Below are positions 45,739 to 54,768 of a DNA stretch of 64,000 nucleotides, piece by piece (the stretch's first letter is position 1; each line of letters opens with the position of its first letter). The notes beneath the pieces were generated by a model. That model was not told the DNA's origin. It saw only the letters and a list, made by a program, of their open reading frames with translations, and ran no database searches. Origin of the DNA: Gemmatimonadota bacterium (GTDB taxonomy: Bacteria > Gemmatimonadota > Gemmatimonadetes > Longimicrobiales > Gaopeijiaceae); contig JAJDXS010000038.1 of NCBI GenBank assembly GCA_022823145.1, positions 37,907-101,906 on the forward strand, in the 5' to 3' direction. Both the position numbers and the translations under genes were made by a program.

Positions 45739-48700
45739 GCCCCGCATTCGGCAGGACCCTGAAAGCAGTCGGCCGCACGGCCCTCCGTTTCTTCGCGCCG
45801 GCGGCGGCTCTGACCGCTATCGTCTTCACCGTCGCCCCGCTCGCGGCGCAGCCACCCAGACCCGGCGGGCCGGGGCGCGACCCCCTTCCGCTCCGTGGCG
45901 CTCGCACCGCCGAGTTCACGGCCACGGAAGGCACCTGGATCTCGCTCGACGTGAGCCCCGACGGCCAGACCATCGTCTTCGACCTGCTCGGCGACCTCTA
46001 CACCATGCCGATCACCGGCGGCAAGGCGTCGCCCCTGCTGACCGGGATGGCCTTCGAGGTGCAGCCGCGCTTCAGCCCCGACGGCGAGTCGGTGGCCTTC
46101 ATCTCCGACCGGAGCGGCGGCGACAACCTGTGGACGATGCGTCTCGACAGGACCGACACGACGCAGGTGTCGCGCGGCAACAACAACCTCTTCCTCTCGC
46201 CCGAGTGGGTGCCCGACGGCGAGTACATCGTGGTCAGCCGTTCCGGCGGCCTGGGCGGTGCGGCCAACCTGTACATGTACAATGCGGAGCGCTCGTCGCC
46301 GATCACGATTCCGGGCGCTCCCACGTCACCGATCCTCGCGGCCCTGTTCGGCGGCATCAAGCGCATCGGCGCGGCCTTCAGCCCGGACGGGCAGCACATC
46401 TGGTACGCGCAGTCATTCGGCGACTGGGAGTACAACGCCCGTCTTCCCCGCTACCAGCTGTACCGCTACGACCGCGAAACGGGCACCGCCTCGCTCATGA
46501 CCAACCGGTACGGCTCCGCGATGCGCCCCGCGATCTCCCCCGACGGCGAGTGGCTGGTGTACGCGTCCCGCTACAACGCCGACACCGGGCTGCGGAAGCG
46601 CAACCTGGCGACCGGCGACGAGGAGTGGCTGGCCTACCCGGTGCAGCGTGACGAGCAGGAATCGCGCGCTCCCATCGACGTGTACCCGGGGTACGCCTTC
46701 CTCCCGGACGGTTCCGCGATCGTCGTTTCGTACGGCGGCAGGATCTGGAACGTCCCCATGGACGGGAGCGAGGCTACGGAGATTCCCTTCGAGGTCGAGG
46801 TCGAGCTCAGCATCGGTCCTTCGGTCAAGTTCGACTACCAGATCGACACGACAGCCATGGTGACCGCCAGCCAGATCCGCAGCCCCGTCGTGTCACCCGA
46901 CGGCGACCGCGTCGCGTTCACGGCCTTCGACCGCCTCTGGGTGCGGGAGCTGCCCGAGGGCGAGGCGACGCGGCTCACCGAAGCGGACGTCGGCGAGTTC
47001 CACCCGCAGTGGTCGCCGGACGGAGCGTCGATCGCCTACGTCACGTGGGACGACAGCGACGGCGGCCACATCATGAGGGTGCCCGCGTCCGGCGGTCCGC
47101 CCACGCAGCTCACCGGCACCGCGGCCATGTACTACAACGTGGCGTGGTCGCCCGACGGCGAGCGCATCGTCGCTTCGCGCGGCGCCGCCCGCGACCTCAT
47201 GGAAGCGTCGGGCCTGTTCTTCGGGCCGATGGGCGCCGAGTTCGTCTGGGTCCCGGCGGCCGCCACCGCGCCCGCGGCGGCGACGGTCATCTCGCCGACC
47301 GGCCTGCGCGACGTCGCGCACTTCGCCTCGGACGACCCCGACCGCATCTACGCCTACAGCCCGGTAGAGGGGCTGGTCTCGTTCCGCTGGGACGGCACCG
47401 ACATCAAGCGCCACCTGATCGTCCGCGGGCGCCAGGGAATCGCGGGAATGGCGAATCCGCACCCGGACGAGTGGGAGTACCTCCCGAGACGCGTCTACCC
47501 GTGGCGCAAGGGCCCCGACCCGACCGACGTCGATCCGCCGACCGAGCCGGGCTTTGCCCAACCCGCCGGCCTGATCGTACTCTCCCCGGAAGGCGACCGC
47601 GCCTTCGTGCAGTTCGGCAACGACATCTACATCGTCGACCTCGCCGAGGTCGGATCGGCCCCGCCGAACATCCTCCTCACCAACCTGGGAGCCTCGCCGG
47701 TCCCGGTGCGCAAGCTGACCGACGTCGGCGGCGAATTCCCGGCGTGGTCGCCCGACGGCTCTGCGCTCAACTGGGCGATGGGCAACGTGCTGTTCACCTA
47801 CGACCTCGACCACGTGGAATCCGAGGAGGCGGAGGAAGAGGAGACAGCGCACGCACGCGCCCTGATCCGCGCACGCGCCATGGCCATTTCGGACACCCTG
47901 AGCGACAGGCGCGCCGAGGCGGACAGCCTCGAGAACGCCGACGAAGAGGTGCCCGAGGAGCTCGAGGACGAAATCACCCGCCTGCAGGCCGACTCCGTGC
48001 AGGTCGTGGCCGATTCGCTCATGGCGCGCGCCGACTCGATCCGCGACGCCGCGGAAGAGGTGGCCGCCAGAGCCAGCGCGGTCCGCGACGGCGACAAGGA
48101 GATCCTGGCCGACACGACCGACAGCTACGAAGCGCACGAGCGCAGGATCGAGGTGGAGCTGCCGCGCGACATCCCGCGCGGCCTGGTCGCGCTGACCGGC
48201 GGCCGCATCATCACGATGGCGGACATGCCCGACGACACCACCGGCGCGCCCCACGTCATCGAGAACGGGGTGGTGGTCGTGCGCGACAACAGGATCGTCG
48301 AAGTCGGGATCGCCGATTCGGTCGAGGTGCCGGACAGCGCCCGGGTGATCGACGTGAGCGGCAAGACGCTCGTCCCCGGCTACATCGATACGCACTACCA
48401 CTCCATGTGGCTCGTGCCGGAGATCCATCCGCAGGAGGTGTGGCAGTACCTGGCGACCCTGTCCTACGGCGTCACCACCACGCGCGACCCGCAGACCGCC
48501 TTCACCGACATCCTCAGCTACACGGACCGCGTCCTGACCGGCGGAATGACCGGCCCGCGGATCTACTCAACCGGCCCCGGCGTCTTCAACGGCGAGAACA
48601 TCCGCGACGCCGACCACGCCAAGACCATCCTCAGGCGGTATTCCGAGTACTACGACACCAAGACGCTCAAGATGTACATGAGCGGGAACCGCCAGCAGCG

Positions 48701-49496
48701 GCAGTGGATCATCCAGGCCGCGCGCGAGCTGGAGCTCATGCCCACCACCGAGGGCGGGCTCGACTACAAGATCGACATGACCCACGCGATCGACGGATAC
48801 CCGGGGATCGAGCACAATATCCCCATCGCGCCGATGTACTCCGATGTGGTGGAGCTCTTCAAGGAGTCGGAGACCACCAACACGCCCACGCTGCTGGTCT
48901 CATACGGCGGCCCGTTCGGAGAGAACTACTTCTACGCCACCGAGAACGCCCACGACGACCCGAAGCTGAACATGTTCGTGCCGAAGGACAACATCGACGC
49001 GCGGACGCGCCGCCGGGGTTCGGGGTCCGGGGGCAGCCCGGGTCCGGTGGGCTGGTTCCTCGAAGAGGAGCACGTCTTCCCGCGCCACGCCGAATTCGTG
49101 AAGAAGATGCTCGAAGACGACGGGCGCATGGCGGTCGGAAGCCACGGGCAGATTCAGGGCATCGGCTTCCACTGGGAGCTGTGGGCCATGGCCGCGGAAG
49201 ACGCGTCCAACCATGACATGCTGCGGGCGGCGACAATCCTGGGTGCAGAGGCGATCGGCTTCGGCAATCAGCTCGGCAGCATCGAGAAGGACAAGTTCGC
49301 GGACATCGTCGTGTTGAACTCGAATCCGCTCGACAACCTGCGCAACACGGTGGATATCCGTTTTGTGATGAAGGACGGCCGCCTCTACGACGGCATGACC
49401 CTCGACGAGGTGTACCCCGAAGCACGGACGCTGGAACGGAGGAGGCCCGCCGAGACGGACCCGGCGAGCACCTCGGCCGGAATCCGCGGCAACTGA
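45735..49496 (+). CDS. Giant exported TolB-propeller/amidohydrolase protein, paralogue 2
   Basis: 1253 residues in the same layout as the gene before it: signal peptide, propeller (about 45-690), amidohydrolase (about 815-1253) with metal-binding HYH at 887-889. The difference is an inserted charged helix rich in Glu, Ala and Arg at about 690-805 (AEEEETAHARALIRARA and following), likely a coiled coil between the two domains. Shared blocks (STGPGVF, KMYMSGNR, MPTTEGGLDY) show that it is a tandem duplicate that has since diverged. Confidence 0.88.
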   Translation: MSPAFGRTLKAVGRTALRFFAPAAALTAIVFTVAPLAAQPPRPGGPGRDPLPLRGARTAEFTATEGTWISLDVSPDGQTIVFDLLGDLYTMPITGGKASPLLTGMAFEVQPRFSPDGESVAFISDRSGGDNLWTMRLDRTDTTQVSRGNNNLFLSPEWVPDGEYIVVSRSGGLGGAANLYMYNAERSSPITIPGAPTSPILAALFGGIKRIGAAFSPDGQHIWYAQSFGDWEYNARLPRYQLYRYDRETGTASLMTNRYGSAMRPAISPDGEWLVYASRYNADTGLRKRNLATGDEEWLAYPVQRDEQESRAPIDVYPGYAFLPDGSAIVVSYGGRIWNVPMDGSEATEIPFEVEVELSIGPSVKFDYQIDTTAMVTASQIRSPVVSPDGDRVAFTAFDRLWVRELPEGEATRLTEADVGEFHPQWSPDGASIAYVTWDDSDGGHIMRVPASGGPPTQLTGTAAMYYNVAWSPDGERIVASRGAARDLMEASGLFFGPMGAEFVWVPAAATAPAAATVISPTGLRDVAHFASDDPDRIYAYSPVEGLVSFRWDGTDIKRHLIVRGRQGIAGMANPHPDEWEYLPRRVYPWRKGPDPTDVDPPTEPGFAQPAGLIVLSPEGDRAFVQFGNDIYIVDLAEVGSAPPNILLTNLGASPVPVRKLTDVGGEFPAWSPDGSALNWAMGNVLFTYDLDHVESEEAEEEETAHARALIRARAMAISDTLSDRRAEADSLENADEEVPEELEDEITRLQADSVQVVADSLMARADSIRDAAEEVAARASAVRDGDKEILADTTDSYEAHERRIEVELPRDIPRGLVALTGGRIITMADMPDDTTGAPHVIENGVVVVRDNRIVEVGIADSVEVPDSARVIDVSGKTLVPGYIDTHYHSMWLVPEIHPQEVWQYLATLSYGVTTTRDPQTAFTDILSYTDRVLTGGMTGPRIYSTGPGVFNGENIRDADHAKTILRRYSEYYDTKTLKMYMSGNRQQRQWIIQAARELELMPTTEGGLDYKIDMTHAIDGYPGIEHNIPIAPMYSDVVELFKESETTNTPTLLVSYGGPFGENYFYATENAHDDPKLNMFVPKDNIDARTRRRGSGSGGSPGPVGWFLEEEHVFPRHAEFVKKMLEDDGRMAVGSHGQIQGIGFHWELWAMAAEDASNHDMLRAATILGAEAIGFGNQLGSIEKDKFADIVVLNSNPLDNLRNTVDIRFVMKDGRLYDGMTLDEVYPEARTLERRRPAETDPASTSAGIRGN

Positions 49497-49511
49497 GCGG
49501 CAAGACCGGCT

Positions 49512-49550
49512 GGCCGGCGGTTCACGGCGGGATTGCGTGAACCGCCGGCC
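49512..49550. terminator. Strong hairpin between convergent genes
   Basis: A perfect 15-bp stem (49512-49526 with 49536-49550) and 9-nt loop, 15 bp after the paralogue 2 stop. It covers the stop codon of the opposing gene (49522). Very stable and GC-rich but with no T-tract. Probably a bidirectional terminator. Confidence 0.6.
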
Positions 49551-50004
49551 GGGTTGACTCCGGAAGCCGTGCGAGAGCCAGCGCCAGTTCGGCTGCGAAC
49601 TCGTTTGCGATCAGTCGGTCGGCCCGCTTTACCCGCAGCACCAGCTTGGAGGGGTGCTTCAGCTTGAGCCCCTGCTGGCCTGCGATCTTCTCGAATGCGA
49701 GGAGGTCGGCTGCGGTGATGATGAGCCGGGGCCCCACCAGCCTCCACCATCGCCCCTCGGGAACCGTCGCCCCGGCAACCTTCGCCAGCGGGATCACGAT
49801 CTCCCTGACCGGCTCGATCTGCTCCCGGGTCTCGTAGCCCGCCCCCTTCATCGCCTCGGTCCGCACCTCCAGCCGCCACTGGATCACCAACCGGTCCCGT
49901 TCCAGCCGCACGAGCCCGTGTGCGGTCTCCGTCGTGGATTCGTAGGCCCCGCCCTGCAGGTACAGGTCGGAACTGCGCTTGAAGGTGAAGGGGACGGCGC
50001 TCAT
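49522..50004 (-). CDS. Protein of unknown function
   Basis: 160 residues from ATG at 50004 (starting MSAVPFTFK). No signal peptide. It has alternating beta strands (GLVRLERDRLVIQWRLEV), a GRWWRLVGPRLII segment, and a basic LKHPSKLVLRVKRADRLIA region before an Ala-rich helix. A PH-like or bacterial SRPBCC-like fold is possible, but I recognise no family. It lies 52 bp after paralogue 3 and looks like the last gene of the S9-plug-amidohydrolase operon. Confidence 0.6.
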   Translation of the reverse strand: MSAVPFTFKRSSDLYLQGGAYESTTETAHGLVRLERDRLVIQWRLEVRTEAMKGAGYETREQIEPVREIVIPLAKVAGATVPEGRWWRLVGPRLIITAADLLAFEKIAGQQGLKLKHPSKLVLRVKRADRLIANEFAAELALALARLPESTRPAVHAIPP

Positions 50005-50056
50005 GCCGGGCGCGGGAGCAGCTGCCCGGCATGAGCGATCCTGTGCGCAACGGCCG

Positions 50057-53000
50057 TCACCGGCCGCGTTCCTCACGCACGTCGGGCGGCTCGACCCGCC
50101 ACCACCACTGTGTCGGCAGCGGCCGCTGGCGGGGCCACACCTCGGTGAGCGTGGCCGCCTCGTAGAGCCGGCCGTTCTTCATGACGTAGTCGATGTCGAT
50201 CGTGTTCTCGAGGTCGTCCAGCGGGTTGGACGCCAGGACCTGCAGGTCGGCGATCTTGCCCGGCTCGATCGACCCGATATCGCCCGCCAGGCCGATCGCG
50301 TCCGCGCTCATGAGCGTGGCCATGCGCAGGGCGTCGTGGTTGTCCATCCCGCCCGACGCCATCATCCACAGCTCCCAGTGCGTCCCCAGGCCCTGGACCT
50401 CGCCGTGCGAACCAAGGCCGGCCTGACCTCCGGCCTCCATCCACTTCACGATCTGCTCGGCCTGCTGGAAGTGCGGGTACTGATCGTCGCGGTACCAGGT
50501 CGTGGTCTTCCACTTGTCGAGTTCGTCGCGGGGGGTGAAGAACTGGAGGCGCTCGACCTCGTCGAGGTTGGTGCGCGTCAGGTAGTACTGCCGCCCGGAC
50601 GGCCCGCCGTAGGCAACGACCAGCGTGGGCGTGTAGACCATGCCGCTGAAGGCGCCCAGCTGCACCACGTCGCGGTAGAAGGGGCTGATCGGGAGCGAGT
50701 GCTCGAGGCCCGCGTAGCCGTCCTGCGCCAGCGTCAGGTTCATGGTGAAGTTGGAGCCGCCCTCGGTGGTCGGGGTCAGGCCCTGTTCGCGCGCGGCCAT
50801 GATCACCCACTGGCGGATCTTGCGGTCGCCGGCCATGTACTGCTTGATCGTCTTCGTGTTGTAGTGATCGCTGTAGCGCCTGAGCACGTCGCGGGCCTCG
50901 TCCAGGCTCGAGATCTGGTCGGCGCTGAAGACCCCGGGGCCGGTCGAATACAGCCGGGGCCCGATGAACGCGCCGGTCTCCATGAGGTCGAAGTACGCGA
51001 CCGCGTCCTCCGACGAGGTCTGCGGATCGCGCTGCGTGGTCACGCCGTACGCCAGCTGCGCGAGGAACTGCGACACCTGTCCCCGGTGCACGCCCCACGC
51101 CACCCAGGTGTGCGCGTGGATGTCGACGAGCCCGGGGTAGATGGTCTTGCCCGTCATGTCGCGCACATCGGCGCCGTCGGGGATGGTCACGCTGCCGGCC
51201 GCGCCCACCGCGACGATGCGGTTGTCCCGCACGACGATGTCCCCACGCGGAATCACCTCGTCCCCCCGCATGGTGATGAGGCGTGCGTTGGTGAGGGCGA
51301 CCACGCCACGCGGCAGGTCCTTGGGCACGGTGATCTCGAAGTCGAACCGTGCGGCCTCGTAGACAGGGCCGCCTTCGTCGTCCTCCGACGCGCCCGGCTC
51401 CGCGGCTTCCTCCTCGATCACGTCGGCCGTGTCGGCGGCCTCGACTTCCGGCCCCCCGGCCTCCCCCTCGGGCCCCTCGGCCTCCTCCCGCGCCTCGGCG
51501 CGCGCGGCCGCGACCGAATCGGCCACCAGCGAGTCGCTCAGCGCGATGTCGTGCAGGAAGAAGCTGCGCCCGATCGAGTAGTACGCGGCCGATCCGTCCG
51601 TGGTCCACCCCACGAAGTCGCCGCCCACCTTTGTGAGGCGCCGCGTCGGCACCGACGACCGGGCCGCGACCGAGACCGTCGGCGCCTCGCCCCCGGTCGG
51701 CGGCACCGTGATCGTGAAGACGTTGCGGTTGGCCCGCACGACCGCGCGCCTGCCGTCCGGCGACAGCACCACCTCGTCGGGGGCGGGGCGGCTGCCGGGA
51801 CCGGGACGCGCGGGCGCGGTGACCTTCACCAGGGTGCGAATGTCGGTGCCGTCGTAGCGCACGGACAGCAGCCCGTCCTGGCCCGCCCACACGTAGACGC
51901 GGTCGGGGTCCGGGCCGGGATGCGGTGCGTTCCGTCCCTCCTGCGTGGCCCCCGAACCCACCCACATGATCCGGCTGGGCTCGCCGCCGTCCGCGGGCAG
52001 CCACACGTATTCGAGCTCGGCCGCGGGGTGGTGCCGGCCGAAGTCCTCCAGCGTGCGCATGCGGTGCATCTTCGAGCCGCGCACCGCCAGGATACGGGAG
52101 CCGTCGCCGTTGTACGCAATCCGGTCGAAGAACGCGGACGTGGGTGTCAGCCTCTCGGGCTCGCCGTCGCCGTCCGCTCGGATGCGCCAGATGTCACCGC
52201 CGGCCGAGTCGTTCCAGGTCACGTAGGCGATATGGCGACCGTCCGGCGACCAGGCCGCGCCGTGCTCCACGTCGTTCGAGGTGGTGAGGCGGCGCGCGTC
52301 GGTGATGACCGGGAAGCCTTCGGTCTGGGTGCCCGCCGGATCGGGCAGGCTCGCGGTCCACAGCCGGTCGAGCGCCGAGAAGACGAGCCGCGTGCCGTCG
52401 GGAGAGGGGCGCGCGCCGCGGATCTGCGAGACCGTGAGCACCGAGTCGTTGATGGGGTAGTCGAACTTGACAAGCGGACCGAGATCCTGCTGCACGTGGG
52501 CCGTGAAGGGAATCTCCGAGGCCTCGCCGGAGGGCACTTCGACCCGCATGATCCTGCCGCCGTAGAAGGTGATCAGCGCCCCCGAGTCCGGCGTCCAGGC
52601 CCCGCCGGGATAGACGTCCCGGTCGCGCATGCCGCCGCCCTGCGACTCGTCCCGCTGCACATCCATCACCAGCCAGCTCTCCTCGCCGGTCTCGAGGTCG
52701 AGCAGCTTGAGCGCCTCGCGGGCGTCGTAGCGGGTCGCGTACGCGAGCCAGCGTCCGTCCGGGCTGGGCATGGGCCGGAAGGCGCCCTCGTGCTCGTGGG
52801 TGCGTATCATGACGCGCCCCGTCTCGCGGTCGAGCATGCCGATCTGGAAGGCGCCGACCTGGCGGGCCGAACTCTGCTCGGTGGCGGCGAAGTGCCCGGG
52901 CGGATCCGGATCGAGGTTGTAGGGATCGCGCGCCCCCACGGGGAAGCCGCCGCCAAGGTTCCCGCGAGCGTTCACCCAGACGTACCGCGGATCCGGTCCG

Positions 53001-53638
53001 AAGGCGGCGCCGGTGTGCGAAGGGGTGCCTCCGCCAAAGCCCGGGGGGCCGCCGGGACCGGCCTCGCCCCCCTGCCCCGTGATCTGCACCCCGGTGCCCC
53101 CGTCCTCGTGCCAGAGCCAGAGCTGCGTGCCCTTGTTGGCCATCACGTACTCGCCGTCGGGCGTCCAGACCGGCGACATGTAGTTGTCGCGCTCGGTGTC
53201 GGTCAGCTGGCGCGGGTCGCTCCCGTCCGCGTTCGCCACCCAGATGTTCTCGGATCCGTCCCGGTCGCTCACGAACACGATCTCGGACCCGTCGGTCGAG
53301 TAGCGCGGCTGCATGTCGTAGCCTTGCCCGCTCGTGATCCGGGTCGCGGTGCCGCCCGCGATCGGCAGCGTGTACAGATCGCCCAGCAGTTCGAAGACGA
53401 TGGTCTCGCCGTCCGGGTGCAGGTCGACATCGATCCAGGTGCCCTCGTCGGTGGTGAAGTCGAGGGTTCGCGAGGTGATGAGGGGCAGCGCATTCGCCCG
53501 GCGCGCGGCCCGTGCGGAACTGTCGTTCTGCTCGACCGTCTGGGCCGGGAGAGGCGCTGCGGGCTCCCCCGCCACCGTGGCCAGCGCCATGGCCACCGGG
53601 GCGAAAACGTACCTTGCCAGCCGTGGTCGCTCTTTCAT
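50057..53638 (-). CDS. Giant exported TolB-propeller/amidohydrolase protein, paralogue 3
   Basis: 1193 residues from ATG at 53638; AAAGGAGG lies 9 nt upstream, which decides this start over an ATG 21 bp earlier. The signal peptide ends near PLPAQ. The propeller is about residues 55-690, and the amidohydrolase carries metal-binding HAH at 841-843. An acidic Glu/Ala insertion of about 60 residues separates the two, near residues 720-780. It shares STGPGVFSADQ, KTIKQYMAGDRK and SHGEVQGLGTHWELW with the other two. It is 50 bp after the plug-domain gene. Confidence 0.88.
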   Translation of the reverse strand: MKERPRLARYVFAPVAMALATVAGEPAAPLPAQTVEQNDSSARAARRANALPLITSRTLDFTTDEGTWIDVDLHPDGETIVFELLGDLYTLPIAGGTATRITSGQGYDMQPRYSTDGSEIVFVSDRDGSENIWVANADGSDPRQLTDTERDNYMSPVWTPDGEYVMANKGTQLWLWHEDGGTGVQITGQGGEAGPGGPPGFGGGTPSHTGAAFGPDPRYVWVNARGNLGGGFPVGARDPYNLDPDPPGHFAATEQSSARQVGAFQIGMLDRETGRVMIRTHEHEGAFRPMPSPDGRWLAYATRYDAREALKLLDLETGEESWLVMDVQRDESQGGGMRDRDVYPGGAWTPDSGALITFYGGRIMRVEVPSGEASEIPFTAHVQQDLGPLVKFDYPINDSVLTVSQIRGARPSPDGTRLVFSALDRLWTASLPDPAGTQTEGFPVITDARRLTTSNDVEHGAAWSPDGRHIAYVTWNDSAGGDIWRIRADGDGEPERLTPTSAFFDRIAYNGDGSRILAVRGSKMHRMRTLEDFGRHHPAAELEYVWLPADGGEPSRIMWVGSGATQEGRNAPHPGPDPDRVYVWAGQDGLLSVRYDGTDIRTLVKVTAPARPGPGSRPAPDEVVLSPDGRRAVVRANRNVFTITVPPTGGEAPTVSVAARSSVPTRRLTKVGGDFVGWTTDGSAAYYSIGRSFFLHDIALSDSLVADSVAAARAEAREEAEGPEGEAGGPEVEAADTADVIEEEAAEPGASEDDEGGPVYEAARFDFEITVPKDLPRGVVALTNARLITMRGDEVIPRGDIVVRDNRIVAVGAAGSVTIPDGADVRDMTGKTIYPGLVDIHAHTWVAWGVHRGQVSQFLAQLAYGVTTQRDPQTSSEDAVAYFDLMETGAFIGPRLYSTGPGVFSADQISSLDEARDVLRRYSDHYNTKTIKQYMAGDRKIRQWVIMAAREQGLTPTTEGGSNFTMNLTLAQDGYAGLEHSLPISPFYRDVVQLGAFSGMVYTPTLVVAYGGPSGRQYYLTRTNLDEVERLQFFTPRDELDKWKTTTWYRDDQYPHFQQAEQIVKWMEAGGQAGLGSHGEVQGLGTHWELWMMASGGMDNHDALRMATLMSADAIGLAGDIGSIEPGKIADLQVLASNPLDDLENTIDIDYVMKNGRLYEAATLTEVWPRQRPLPTQWWWRVEPPDVREERGR

Positions 53639-53688
53639 CTCCTCAAACCTCCTTTGCATTGCGGCAAGCCGCCCCGAAATGCACCGGG

Positions 53689-54768
53689 TCAGCGCCGCGT
53701 CCAGATCAGAATCACCCCGCACGACGACCCCACGCCCCCGTACTGCGCAGGGACGCCGGAAGACGTCGGGAAGACCTCGACACCGGCGATCGCGACAGGG
53801 TCGAGCATGCGGTCGAGAGCCGCGGGTTCGTCGCCTCCCCGGTTGATCACCAGGCCATCGAGGACCACGCGCGGGAAGCACCGCCCGTACGGGCCCGACG
53901 AGAGGCTCGCCTGGCGGCCGCCGCGAAGCACCACGTAGCGCTCGATGGGATTGTCGGGGTCGGCGTACAGTTCCACCCCCGGGATGCGGCTGAAGATGTC
54001 GCTCATCTCCACCGGCCCCCGGCTCTCGATCTCCGCCCGGTCGATGAAGTCGCCGAAGCCCTCCTCGAGGCGGTTGTAGTAGCCCGCGTCCTGGAGCGCG
54101 ATTTCGCGGCGCTCGACGGTGACCACGATCGGGTCCAGCTCGACGGGGTCCGCCGAGAGCGAGAGACGTACGTTGGTGACACGGCCGGGCAGGACCTCGA
54201 TCGTCTCGGTTCGGGTCGCGTAGCCGAGTTGTGTGAACTCGACGATGTTCAGCCCCGGGGTGAGTTCGTCCAGCGCGAAACGGCCGCGCGCGTCGGTGCG
54301 GGTCCCCTGCTGCCCGGTGCGCAGTCGGACGCTGGCCCCGTCTATCGGGCCGCCGCTCCGGTCGTCGCTCACCACGCCGACGATCCCGGTCATGAGCTCG
54401 TCCTCGCCAGCGACCACCGGATCCATGGCCGTCTCGAACTCGCCCGACCGCATGATCGCGAAGTCGCCCACGGCGGGGTGATAGGCGGGGTGCGACAGCG
54501 ACAGCTGGTAGTTGCCGACGGGGATGTTGAGCAGCGTGAATCGGCCCGCGATGTTGGTCTCGACCACGTAGCCCATGTAGTTGATCTGCACGGTCACGCC
54601 GTCGATGGGCCGCCGGCTGATCGCGTCGAGGACCGTGCCGCTGATGGTGACGCGGTTGCCTTCGGGGAAGCGCTCCTGGGAGTCGGCGGCGTGCGGCGAC
54701 AGCAGCGCCGCGAGCGCAACCAGGCGGAGCACTGCGGAGACCCTCCCGCCCCTCGTGTCGCCCGTCAT
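53689..54768 (-). CDS. Exported two-repeat carboxypeptidase-regulatory/TonB-plug protein without barrel
   Basis: 359 residues from ATG at 54768, overlapping the S9 peptidase stop by 4 bp. The signal peptide ends near AADSQ. Two carboxypeptidase-D-regulatory-like domains follow (about 40-120 and 125-210). Then a TonB plug-like domain (about 240-359): MSDIFSRIPGVELY, YVVLRGG, PRVVLDGLVI, AGVEVF and PAQYGG. It ends in CGVILIWTRR with no barrel strands. Related in layout to the 250-residue protein at 30790. It may bind peptide or partner proteins at the outer membrane (inference). Confidence 0.8.
   Translation of the reverse strand: MTGDTRGGRVSAVLRLVALAALLSPHAADSQERFPEGNRVTISGTVLDAISRRPIDGVTVQINYMGYVVETNIAGRFTLLNIPVGNYQLSLSHPAYHPAVGDFAIMRSGEFETAMDPVVAGEDELMTGIVGVVSDDRSGGPIDGASVRLRTGQQGTRTDARGRFALDELTPGLNIVEFTQLGYATRTETIEVLPGRVTNVRLSLSADPVELDPIVVTVERREIALQDAGYYNRLEEGFGDFIDRAEIESRGPVEMSDIFSRIPGVELYADPDNPIERYVVLRGGRQASLSSGPYGRCFPRVVLDGLVINRGGDEPAALDRMLDPVAIAGVEVFPTSSGVPAQYGGVGSSCGVILIWTRR

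Noticed and set aside
42295..45747. A 1150-codon open frame on the minus strand opposite propeller-amidohydrolase paralogue 1
   Set aside because: It mirrors the codon positions of the real gene on the other strand, is rich in His/Arg/Val shadow composition, and has no recognisable motif. High GC keeps the antisense frame free of stops.
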